Positions 7,103 to 12,930 of a DNA stretch of 12,957 nucleotides are shown here, one piece after another. The DNA comes from Alistipes sp. CAG:435 (GTDB taxonomy: Bacteria > Bacteroidota > Bacteroidia > Bacteroidales > UBA932). Every line of letters begins with the position of its first letter. The first letter of the stretch is position 1. The position numbers and the translations under genes were made by a program. The stretch is from NCBI GenBank assembly GCA_000433355.1, contig FR893136.1, forward strand, positions 1-12,957. The letters run 5' to 3'. Under the pieces are notes generated by a model that was given only the letters and a program-made list of their open reading frames with translations, was not told the origin of the DNA and did not search any database.

Positions 7103-7723
7103 ATGAACACAGGAATTATCGCGACACGTTACGCCACCGCTTTGCTGAAGCTGGTCGAAGAGACCGGCTCCGGTGAGTTGGTTGCGGCCCAGGTGCAGGT
7201 CATTGAGAAGGCTCTTGACGAAGTGCCTGATTTCCGGCGTGCCGTGGATGATCCTGCGGTTGCGGCGGTTCAGAAAATCTCGCTTTTTGAGGCTGCGTTG
7301 AAAGATTCGATGGCTCAGGAGCTGCATAAATTCCTCGAACTCTTGATCCGTAACGGCCGCATCGGTGATGTAAGGCTGGTTCTGACCACCTTCGTCACTG
7401 AATATTACCGCTCACGGCACATCAAGCGCGCGCGGCTTGTGGTCGCTGATCCGGCACTGCTGGACCCTGAGCCAACTCCTTCGGACCCTGTGCCTGTCGA
7501 AGGGTCGCTTCGACAAGCTCAGCGACCGGCATTGGAGTCCCGTCTCCGTGATTTGGTCGAGAAACAGACCGGCTGCAGGCTGATCCTGAAAACCGAAGTC
7601 AACCCGTCCCTCATAGGCGGCTTCGTATTCGAGGTCGAGGACACCGTCCTGGACGCCAGCGTCTCCCGCCAGCTCGATTTCATCCGGCGTCAATTCATAG
7701 AAAAGAACAGAAGAATAGTTTAG
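7103..7723 (+). CDS. atpH: ATP synthase F1 subunit delta with in-frame palindrome insertion
   Basis: Delta joins the b stalk to the top of F1. The N-terminal helical domain (about 1-105) reads RYATALLKLVEETG through EYYRSRH, and the C-terminal part ends in the family signature NPSLIGGFVFEVEDTVLDASV (about 169-189, given here in part). The protein has 206 residues against about 180 normally. The excess sits between RARLVVADPA and LESRLRDLVEKQTG, where residues of about 119-143 (rich in Pro, with SLRQAQRP) do not look like the family. That stretch is encoded by an inverted pair of hairpin repeats (7484-7527) and a partial copy before it. The frame is kept, and both flanks look intact, so the subunit is probably functional with an extra surface loop. 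One base separates it from atpA. Confidence 0.93.
   Translation: MNTGIIATRYATALLKLVEETGSGELVAAQVQVIEKALDEVPDFRRAVDDPAVAAVQKISLFEAALKDSMAQELHKFLELLIRNGRIGDVRLVLTTFVTEYYRSRHIKRARLVVADPALLDPEPTPSDPVPVEGSLRQAQRPALESRLRDLVEKQTGCRLILKTEVNPSLIGGFVFEVEDTVLDASVSRQLDFIRRQFIEKNRRIV
7462..7473 (+). repeat. Partial hairpin element (5' half)
   Basis: GGACCCTGAGCC repeats the stem GGACCCT and the first five loop bases of the element family, then stops. The full copy 21 bases downstream has the same stem. It may be a decayed or partly duplicated copy; short length makes this uncertain. Confidence 0.35.
7484..7506 (+). repeat. Hairpin element A, in atpH
   Basis: Stem GACCCT (7484-7489) is perfectly complementary to AGGGTC (7501-7506). 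The loop is the 11-base GTGCCTGTCGA (7490-7500), one change from the consensus GAGCCTGTCGA. It forms an inverted pair with element B, which overlaps it by four bases; alternatively 7483-7501 and 7509-7527 can pair as one long hairpin with 15 of 19 matches. Confidence 0.85.
7503..7527 (-). repeat. Hairpin element B, in atpH, inverted
   Basis: Stem GGTCGCT (7503-7509) and AGCGACC (7521-7527) are perfectly complementary over seven bases. Read on the minus strand the loop is GAGCTTGTCGA, again 11 bases and one change from consensus. It encodes the residues SLRQAQRP in the atpH frame. Confidence 0.88.
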
Positions 7724-7724
7724 T

Positions 7725-9347
7725 ATGGACAACATAAAACCAAGTGAAATCTCCCAGGTGCTTCTGGAACAGCTGAAAGACATCGACACCTCCCTCCGGT
7801 TCGAGGAAATCGGCAAAGTCCTTCAGGTCAGCGATGGTGTGGCCAGAATGTACGGCCTGACCAACGCCGAGGCCGGAGAACTGCTCGAATTTGAGAGCGG
7901 TGTGATGGGCGTTGTGATGAACCTGGAACAGGACAATGTCGGAGCCGTTCTTCTCGGCCCTACGGATGAGATCAAGGAAGGAATGACCGTCCGCAGAACC
8001 GGCCGGATCGCCTCCATCAAGGTCGGCGAGCAGATGCTCGGAAGAGTGGTCGATCCGCTTGGCGTTCCGCTTGACGGACTCGGCAAGGTCGAAGGAGACC
8101 TGACGGAGATGCCGCTGGAGCGCAAGGCTCCCGGTGTAATATTCCGTCAGCCCGTCACCGAGCCTCTCCAGACCGGAATCATGGCGATCGACTCGATGAT
8201 ACCGATCGGCCGTGGCCAGAGGGAACTCATCATCGGCGACCGTCAGACCGGCAAGACCGCCATAGCCATCGACACGATCATCAACCAGCGCGCCAACTAC
8301 GAGGCCGGGCATCCTGTCTATTGCATCTATGTGGCTATCGGACAGAAGGGTTCCACCGTGGCCAACATCGTGGAGACGCTCCGCTCGAAGGGTGCGATGG
8401 ACTACACGGTTGTCATCGCCGCCACCGCCGCCGATCCAGCCGCCCTGCAATATTTCGCTCCGTTCGCCGGAGCAGCTGTGGGGGAATATTTCCGTGACAC
8501 CGGCCGTGCCGCTCTTGTTGTCTATGACGACCTTTCCAAACAGGCGGTGGCCTACCGTGAGGTTTCCCTGATCCTTCGCCGACCTTCAGGACGTGAGGCC
8601 TATCCGGGTGATGTGTTCTACCTTCACTCACGGCTTCTGGAAAGAGCCGCGAAGATCATTGACCAGCAGGAAGTCGCCGAGCAGATGAACGATCTTCCGG
8701 ATTCGTTGAAGGGCAAGGTCAAGGCCGGCGGGTCGCTGACAGCCCTTCCGATCATCGAGACCCAGGCCGGCGACGTGTCCGCCTACATCCCGACCAACGT
8801 GATTTCCATCACCGACGGTCAGATCTACCTTGAGACTGACCTGTTCAACCAGGGCCAACGTCCGGCCATCAATGTGGGCATCTCCGTGTCCCGTGTCGGC
8901 GGAGCCGCTCAGGTGAAGTCGATGAAGAGTGTGGCCGGAACCCTGAAGATCGAGCAGGCGCAGTTCAACGAGCTGGAGTCATTCTCGAAGTATTCATCGG
9001 ATGTGGACAGAGTGACGGAAATGGTTCTGGACAAGGGCCGCAAGAACAATCAGCAGCTGATCCAGCCGCAGTACTCTCCGATGCCAGTCGGTGAGGAGGT
9101 CGCCGTCCTTTATTGCGGCACCCACGGCTTGATGAAGGACATCAGCCTGGATCAGGTGCATGAGTTCGATGTCCTGTTCCTTGAACGGATGAGGGCCACC
9201 CATCAGACCGATGTACTTGACAAACTGTCGGCGGGGAAGGTGGATCCGGAACTGTTCAACGTGATCGAGGATGTGGCTTCCGGCGTGGTGAGGTCAATTC
9301 TTATAGATTCCGGCAAAAGGAAGATGAAAGTCAAGAAGTTCAATTAG
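7725..9347 (+). CDS. atpA: ATP synthase F1 subunit alpha
   Basis: Alpha forms the non-catalytic sites of the alpha3beta3 hexamer and supplies the arginine finger. The product has 540 residues. The N-terminal segment (1-30) binds delta; the beta-barrel domain shows GKVLQVSDGVARMYGL. The P-loop is GDRQTGKT (171-178), and the arginine finger is R390 in ISVSRVGGAAQ. The helical C-terminal domain follows to residue 540. A stretch at about 312-332 (DQQEVAEQMNDLPDSLKGKV) before GGSLTALPIIETQAGDVSAY is longer than in E. coli and resembles what I recall from other Bacteroidota. The start lies one base after the atpH stop. No palindromic element interrupts this gene, unlike both of its neighbours. Twelve bases separate it from atpG. 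Confidence 0.98.
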   Translation: MDNIKPSEISQVLLEQLKDIDTSLRFEEIGKVLQVSDGVARMYGLTNAEAGELLEFESGVMGVVMNLEQDNVGAVLLGPTDEIKEGMTVRRTGRIASIKVGEQMLGRVVDPLGVPLDGLGKVEGDLTEMPLERKAPGVIFRQPVTEPLQTGIMAIDSMIPIGRGQRELIIGDRQTGKTAIAIDTIINQRANYEAGHPVYCIYVAIGQKGSTVANIVETLRSKGAMDYTVVIAATAADPAALQYFAPFAGAAVGEYFRDTGRAALVVYDDLSKQAVAYREVSLILRRPSGREAYPGDVFYLHSRLLERAAKIIDQQEVAEQMNDLPDSLKGKVKAGGSLTALPIIETQAGDVSAYIPTNVISITDGQIYLETDLFNQGQRPAINVGISVSRVGGAAQVKSMKSVAGTLKIEQAQFNELESFSKYSSDVDRVTEMVLDKGRKNNQQLIQPQYSPMPVGEEVAVLYCGTHGLMKDISLDQVHEFDVLFLERMRATHQTDVLDKLSAGKVDPELFNVIEDVASGVVRSILIDSGKRKMKVKKFN

Positions 9348-9359
9348 TTGTAGAAGAAT

Positions 9360-10394
9360 ATGCCGTCACTGAAGGAGATAAAGGGCAGGATCAATTCCAT
9401 CAGCAGCACTCTGGCGATCACCTCGGCGATGAAGATGGTGGCAGCCGCGAAGCTGCAGAAAGCGCAGATGGCGATTCAGAACATGCTTCCGTACGAGAGG
9501 CGACTGCACTCGATGCTCATCGACCTGATGGGTGCTGTGAATATGTCCGCTCCAGCCTCTGAAGAAGGCTCTGCCCGGTTGGTGAGCCTGTCGAACCAAC
9601 CGGACCATACTGAATCAGAAGGAGCATATTCATTAATGGCTCAGCGTGAGGTGCGAAAGGTTGCGATTGTCGCCTTCGCCTCCAATTCTTCGCTCTGCGG
9701 CGCGTTCAATTCCAACGTCATCCGGGAGGCCACGGCGGTGATCAATGAATACCGTGCCTCAGGTCTTGGCGATGCCGACATCACGGTCTATTCCGTAGGC
9801 CGAAAGATGGCGGAGGCGATGAAGAAGCTTGGCTTCCCAAGTCCCGCGGATTTCACGAAGATGTCGGATTCTCCGTCATACGATGCGGCCTCCGCTTTGG
9901 CTCAGGAACTGCTGGACGGATTTGTCTCAGGTCGGTTTGACAAGGTGGAACTGGTTTATAATCACTATAAATCAACCTCTTCACAGCCGACCATAAGGCA
10001 GACCTATCTGCCTCTGTCCTTGGCCGATGCCACCGCTGACCTTCAGGCCGGAAAGATCGCAGATTCCGCCTCTGAATCCGACACGAACAGGGGCGCTGAG
10101 CCTGTCGGAGCGCCGGTGGTTCGACAGGGCTCACCAACCACAGAAGACCTGATCGTAGAGCCATCCAAGGAGGAGCTGATAGCCACACTTCTCCCGAAGG
10201 TGGTCCGTCTCCGCGTATTCACCACCCTTTTGGACAGCACCGCCGCCGAGCAAGCCGCCCGCACCGTCGCGATGCAGCTCGCCACCGACAACGGCAACGA
10301 CCTCCTTCAGGAACTAACTCTTGAATATAACAAGGGCCGTCAGCAAAAGATCACCTCCGAGATCCTCGACCTCGTCGGTGGTTCGATGCAGTAA
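9360..10394 (+). CDS. atpG: ATP synthase F1 subunit gamma with two in-frame insertions
   Basis: Gamma is the rotating shaft of F1. The N-terminal helix has KEIKGRINSISSTLAITSAMKMVAA (about 5-29, shown in part of the family signature), the globular Rossmann-like part includes VAIVAFASNSSLCGAFNSNV (101-120), and the C-terminal helix ends with EQAARTVAMQLATDN (297-311) and the terminal motif ITSEILDLVGGSM. The protein has 344 residues, against about 287-290 usual. The excess lies in two places: about 61-95, around RLVSLSNQ, and about 236-262, around GAEPVGAPVVRQGSP. Each contains copies of the hairpin element family (9575-9603, and 10092-10139). Both lie in connecting segments of the globular domain, outside the two rotor helices, so function may be kept. 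It is the last gene of the operon. Confidence 0.95.
   Translation: MPSLKEIKGRINSISSTLAITSAMKMVAAAKLQKAQMAIQNMLPYERRLHSMLIDLMGAVNMSAPASEEGSARLVSLSNQPDHTESEGAYSLMAQREVRKVAIVAFASNSSLCGAFNSNVIREATAVINEYRASGLGDADITVYSVGRKMAEAMKKLGFPSPADFTKMSDSPSYDAASALAQELLDGFVSGRFDKVELVYNHYKSTSSQPTIRQTYLPLSLADATADLQAGKIADSASESDTNRGAEPVGAPVVRQGSPTTEDLIVEPSKEELIATLLPKVVRLRVFTTLLDSTAAEQAARTVAMQLATDNGNDLLQELTLEYNKGRQQKITSEILDLVGGSMQ
9575..9603 (+). repeat. Hairpin element C, in atpG
   Basis: Stem CCGGTTGGT (9575-9583) pairs perfectly over nine bases with ACCAACCGG (9595-9603). The loop GAGCCTGTCGA (9584-9594) is the exact consensus. This single element is the longest perfect stem of the set and encodes residues 72-82 of gamma. 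Confidence 0.92.
10092..10114 (+). repeat. Hairpin element D, in atpG
   Basis: Stem GGCGCT (10092-10097) pairs perfectly with AGCGCC (10109-10114). The loop is GAGCCTGTCGG (10098-10108), one change from consensus. It abuts element E in opposite orientation. Confidence 0.88.
10114..10139 (-). repeat. Hairpin element E, in atpG, inverted
   Basis: On the minus strand the stem GGTTGGT and loop GAGCCCTGTCGA (12 bases, with one extra C) are followed by ACCACC; five of the six inner stem positions pair. With element D it forms an inverted pair like the A/B pair in atpH. It is the most degraded full copy. Confidence 0.8.
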
Positions 10395-10399
10395 TCCAC

Positions 10400-10426
10400 C
10401 GGTCACTGAGTTTGTCGAAGTGCCCG
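10400..10426 (+). repeat. Hairpin element F, downstream of atpG
   Basis: Stem CGGTCACT (10400-10407) pairs with AGTGCCCG (10419-10426) at seven of eight positions. The loop GAGTTTGTCGA (10408-10418) differs from consensus at two bases. It starts five bases after the atpG stop. A run of nine T (10449-10457) follows only after 22 bases, so it is not a classical terminator, though it could protect the 3' end of the atp message. Confidence 0.82.
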
Positions 10427-10454
10427 ATGAATATTTCGATAATCAAATCTTTTT

Positions 10455-10487
10455 TTTGTGTCTTCTTTGCGAAATTTCGTATCTTGA
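10455..10487 (+). promoter_or_regulatory. Possible promoter for the namZ-like gene
   Basis: TTTG (10455-10458), 21 bases, then TATCTTGA (10480-10487), which keeps the TA but matches the TTTG part of the -7 box poorly. The region also holds a perfect 10-base palindrome, CGAAATTTCG (10470-10479). It would leave a short leader of about 10-15 bases. Confidence 0.35.
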
Positions 10488-10502
10488 ACCAGAAAATGAC
10501 CA

Positions 10503-11831
10503 ATGATTATGGGACACAATCTTAAATTCTTGATTATTACAATAATAGCGATATCTTTGACTGACGCGCTTGCCGCACGGACATATTCAAGAAGAGTAGT
10601 GCTTGGTGACGAGAGGTTCGAGGAGTACCAGCCGCTGCTGCAAGGGAAGCGGGTTGCGGTGTTCAGCAATCAGACGGGTATAGTCGGAGACAAGGTGACC
10701 GGCTCCAAGTTGGCAGACGCTCTTGCTGAATATGGCGGGTGCTTTCCTCGAAAGAGAGTTGATGAGATTTCCTTGATCCCGTTCACCGAACCTTCCGTCC
10801 CTGGCGGAAAGATTGAGTACGGTCAGCACATTGTTGATGCCTTGATCGAAAAAGGAGTGGATGTCAAGGCAATCTTCTCTCCGGAGCACGGCTTCCGTGG
10901 CAACGCCGATGCCGGAGAGCACGTCAGCAGCAGTGTGGACGAGAAAACCGGAGTGGAGATCCTGTCGCTTTACGAGAAAGGCTCACGGATTCCGAGCAAG
11001 GAGAAAACCGATAAGTTTGATGTCCTTGTGGTTGATATTCAGGATGTAGGCCTTAGGTACTATACCTATTATATCACAATGCATCATCTGATGGAGGCCT
11101 GCGCCAGAGACGGGAAACAGGTCGTCATTCTTGACCGCCCGAACCCGAACGGCTTCTATGTTGACGGTCCTGTCCTGGATATGAAATTCAAGTCCGGTGT
11201 CGGTTGGCTGCCGATCACGACTGTTCACGGAATGACGCTCGGTGAGTTGGCGCTGATGATCAACGGCGAGAAATGGCTGGAGAACGGTACCTGCGACCTG
11301 ACTGTGATTCCGTGCCTGAATTACACCCATAACACCCGTTACAGCCTTATCCTGCCGCCTTCCCCGAACATCAAGGACATGAGGGCCGTGTACCTATATT
11401 CATCAACCTGCTACTTCGAGGGTACGGTGGTCAGCCTCGGCCGCGGCACGCAGTTCCCGTTTGAGACCTACGGGCATCCGGCGATGACGGGATATTCCTT
11501 CTCCTTTGTGCCTCGAAGCATCCCTGGCGCGAAAAGCCCGCAGTTCCTGGATGAGGAGTGCCACGGCGTTGACCTTCGCCGCAAGCCGCTTCGCGACATC
11601 TGGGCGGAAAAGATCAATCTTGAATATGTCATCGATGCTTACCGCAATCTGAATATGGGCGATAAGTTCTTCGGTAAGAACAACTTCTTTGAACTTCTCG
11701 CCGGTGTGGACTGGTTCCGCTCGATGATAGGGAACGGTTCCTCCGCCGCCGGGATCTCCGCCCGTTGGGCCTCCGATGTCGAAAACTTCAAGTCCCGCCG
11801 CGCGCCTTACCTCCTTTATCCCGAGATATAA
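10503..11831 (+). CDS. Secreted NamZ-type exo-beta-N-acetylmuramidase (DUF1343, GH171)
   Basis: The family (PF07075, formerly YbbC/DUF1343) includes B. subtilis NamZ, which removes MurNAc from the non-reducing end of peptidoglycan fragments. The 442-residue protein has a signal peptide at about 1-24 (hydrophobic FLIITIIAISL, cleavage after ALA), so it acts in the periplasm or outside. Family motifs in order are KRVAVFSNQTGIVG (49-62), SPEHGFRGNADAGE (126-139, with E128 in the proposed active-site motif), DIQDVGLRYYTY (178-189), DRPNPNG (211-217), VHGMTLGELA (241-250), PPSPN (285-289), EGT with GRGT (306-316) and a C-terminal RW..DV..F. Residues 64-107 between the first two motifs look longer than in the relatives I recall. 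The start could be 10503 or 10509 (two Met codons). It follows atpG by 108 bases, probably as a separate unit. The cellular role, likely MurNAc recovery, is inferred. Confidence 0.88.
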   Translation: MIMGHNLKFLIITIIAISLTDALAARTYSRRVVLGDERFEEYQPLLQGKRVAVFSNQTGIVGDKVTGSKLADALAEYGGCFPRKRVDEISLIPFTEPSVPGGKIEYGQHIVDALIEKGVDVKAIFSPEHGFRGNADAGEHVSSSVDEKTGVEILSLYEKGSRIPSKEKTDKFDVLVVDIQDVGLRYYTYYITMHHLMEACARDGKQVVILDRPNPNGFYVDGPVLDMKFKSGVGWLPITTVHGMTLGELALMINGEKWLENGTCDLTVIPCLNYTHNTRYSLILPPSPNIKDMRAVYLYSSTCYFEGTVVSLGRGTQFPFETYGHPAMTGYSFSFVPRSIPGAKSPQFLDEECHGVDLRRKPLRDIWAEKINLEYVIDAYRNLNMGDKFFGKNNFFELLAGVDWFRSMIGNGSSAAGISARWASDVENFKSRRAPYLLYPEI

Positions 11832-11839
11832 AGCAAAAA

Positions 11840-11867
11840 CCGAAGCGAGGTTCTCACCCGGCTTCGG
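11840..11867 (+). terminator. Probable terminator hairpin after the namZ-like gene
   Basis: CCGAAGC (11840-11846) pairs perfectly with GCTTCGG (11861-11867) eight bases after the stop codon. An A-tract precedes it, but downstream there is only CTAATCTTATTC rather than a clean T run, so efficiency is uncertain. Confidence 0.6.
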
Positions 11868-12206
11868 CTAATCTTATTCAATACTTATGAAATAACTATT
11901 GAGTCAGTTTTTGGTTTATGAGTAAAAATATTTATGTCGTCAGGGGATTATGCCATTTCCGTGCCAAAGTTGATTCCGGTTCGAAATATTTTTTCCTATA
12001 TTGTCTATGTCTTTGAATGTCATTTGTTTTCAGTACTTGCACGGAAAATTATAACTGTGATTATAATAACCGAAGTTATATTTTTGTCGATAAAGCTTTG
12101 AAAATGTTTATGAGTGGCTGTTTTCTAAGTACTTACTGAATTGTTATGGTGGTGCTTTTGCCTTGTGCTGGAGTTCCTGCCTTGTTTTGCCTTGTGTGGA
12201 CGAGAA
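11868..12206. other. AT-rich intergenic region without a recognised gene
   Basis: About 340 bases are markedly more AT-rich than the surroundings, and no frame has a credible protein. I see a small perfect hairpin, ATAAC (12066-12070) with a CGAA loop and GTTAT (12075-12079), followed by TATTTTTG, and an overlapping inverted repeat TATAACT (12050-12056) with AGTTATA (12074-12080). Near the right end three TGCCTTGT copies lie upstream of the sigma factor promoter. A small RNA cannot be excluded but nothing in the sequence identifies one. Confidence 0.6.
12159..12195 (+). promoter_or_regulatory. Three TGCCTTGT direct repeats upstream of the sigma factor promoter
   Basis: TGCCTTGT occurs at 12159-12166, 12178-12185 and 12188-12195. 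The start-to-start spacings are 19 and 10 bases, near two and one turns of DNA, and the last copy ends 11 bases before the -33 box. The first and third copies share a longer 12-base match, TTTTGCCTTGTG (12156 and 12185). The placement suits an activator site; no regulator is known. Confidence 0.4.
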
Positions 12207-12238
12207 TTTGGCAATATGCCAGGGAGTGGTTAACTTTG
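12207..12238 (+). promoter_or_regulatory. Promoter of the ECF sigma factor gene
   Basis: TTTG (12207-12210), 20 bases, then a perfect TAACTTTG (12231-12238). The ATG at 12246 begins only seven bases after the -7 box, so the transcript should start at or within a few bases of the start codon. Confidence 0.75.
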
Positions 12239-12245
12239 CGGTGTT

Positions 12246-12776
12246 ATGGTGCGGACAGCGGACATAGATTCTTTGTTCAGGCTTTACTACAGGCCTTTGT
12301 GTGTCTATGCGCTGCACTATCTCAAGGACAAGGATCTGATCGAGGATCTGGTACAGGAGGCTTTCACGGCATATTGGATGAAGCAGGCGGCGAGTGACGG
12401 GATTGATAGTCCGAGGGCTTATCTTTACACGGCTGTGAGGAATCGGTGCATTGATGCCATCAGGAGGCAACGGCAGGATGTGTCGCTGGACAGCCTTGAG
12501 AATGAGATACTTCCGGTTGAGGATGACGTGGCGATTTCCGATGATGAGGCCGTGGACAATTCCGTTAAAGAGGCGCGGATCTGGTCGGCCATTGACCGCC
12601 TTCCGGCCAAAAGGAGGAGAATATTCCTGATGAGCCGCCGCGACGGGATGAAGTATGGCGAGATCGCTCAGTCGCTCGGCCTTTCCGAGAACACCGTACG
12701 TAACCAGATCAGCAAGGCACTTGAGGCTATCCGCCAAGGTGTCAAGAAGGTCATCCTCTTCCTGATGTCGCTCTAG
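12246..12776 (+). CDS. ECF-type RNA polymerase sigma factor
   Basis: This 176-residue sigma-70 family protein directs RNA polymerase to a special set of promoters. Region 2 covers about 8-75, with LFRLYYRPLCVYALHYL, the EDLVQEAFTAYW segment (33-44) and RAYLYTAVRNRCID (57-70). An acidic linker (about 78-108) separates it from region 4 (about 113-165), whose helix-turn-helix reads YGEIAQSLGLSENTVRNQIS (137-156). The C-terminus ends in a short hydrophobic stretch, VILFLMSL. The layout matches the ECF factors that in Bacteroidota usually work with a FecR-like anti-sigma factor and SusCD-like transporters, but no such gene follows in the 181 bases available, which instead hold repeats. The start at 12246 is the only possible one: an in-frame stop lies at 12231-12233 and no other start codon lies between. 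Regulation may be by the upstream TGCCTTGT repeats. Confidence 0.92.
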   Translation: MVRTADIDSLFRLYYRPLCVYALHYLKDKDLIEDLVQEAFTAYWMKQAASDGIDSPRAYLYTAVRNRCIDAIRRQRQDVSLDSLENEILPVEDDVAISDDEAVDNSVKEARIWSAIDRLPAKRRRIFLMSRRDGMKYGEIAQSLGLSENTVRNQISKALEAIRQGVKKVILFLMSL

Positions 12777-12862
12777 AATATTCAGACATCGCCTTAAGCC
12801 TTGAGAAGGAGCGGCTGACAAGGAGCTTTTGCCGTACGTTTTCTGCCCCATAAACCATAGGC

Positions 12863-12912
12863 CCCCGCTCTTCCAGGTGTGAAAAACCTTGCGCACCTAA
12901 AATGTCATCTGC
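12863..12912. repeat. Palindromic intergenic repeat, right copy (inverted relative to the left one)
   Basis: TTCCAGGTGTG (12871-12881) and GCGCACCT (12891-12898) are near-complementary (AGGTGTG with CGCACCT, including a G-U pair). The reverse complement aligns to 7-55 with about 36 of 46 positions equal. It begins roughly 90 bases after the sigma factor stop codon and could end that transcript. Confidence 0.55.
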
Positions 12913-12930
12913 CTGATGTCGAGCGAGTTG

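Noticed and set aside
7412..8450. Long open frames on the minus strand across the atp genes and similar frames elsewhere
   Set aside because: They mirror well-conserved genes on the plus strand in GC-rich, codon-biased DNA, and their translations show no recognisable domain.
10400..10457. Element F plus the downstream T run as the terminator of the atp operon
   Set aside because: The T run begins 22 bases after the stem, too far for intrinsic termination, and the hairpin belongs to the repeat family that also sits inside genes. A protective role remains possible.
12050..12085. Small hairpin with CGAA loop followed by TATTTTTG as a terminator or small RNA end
   Set aside because: The stem is only five AT-rich pairs and no upstream transcript is evident. 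It is recorded in the intergenic entry but not called as a terminator.
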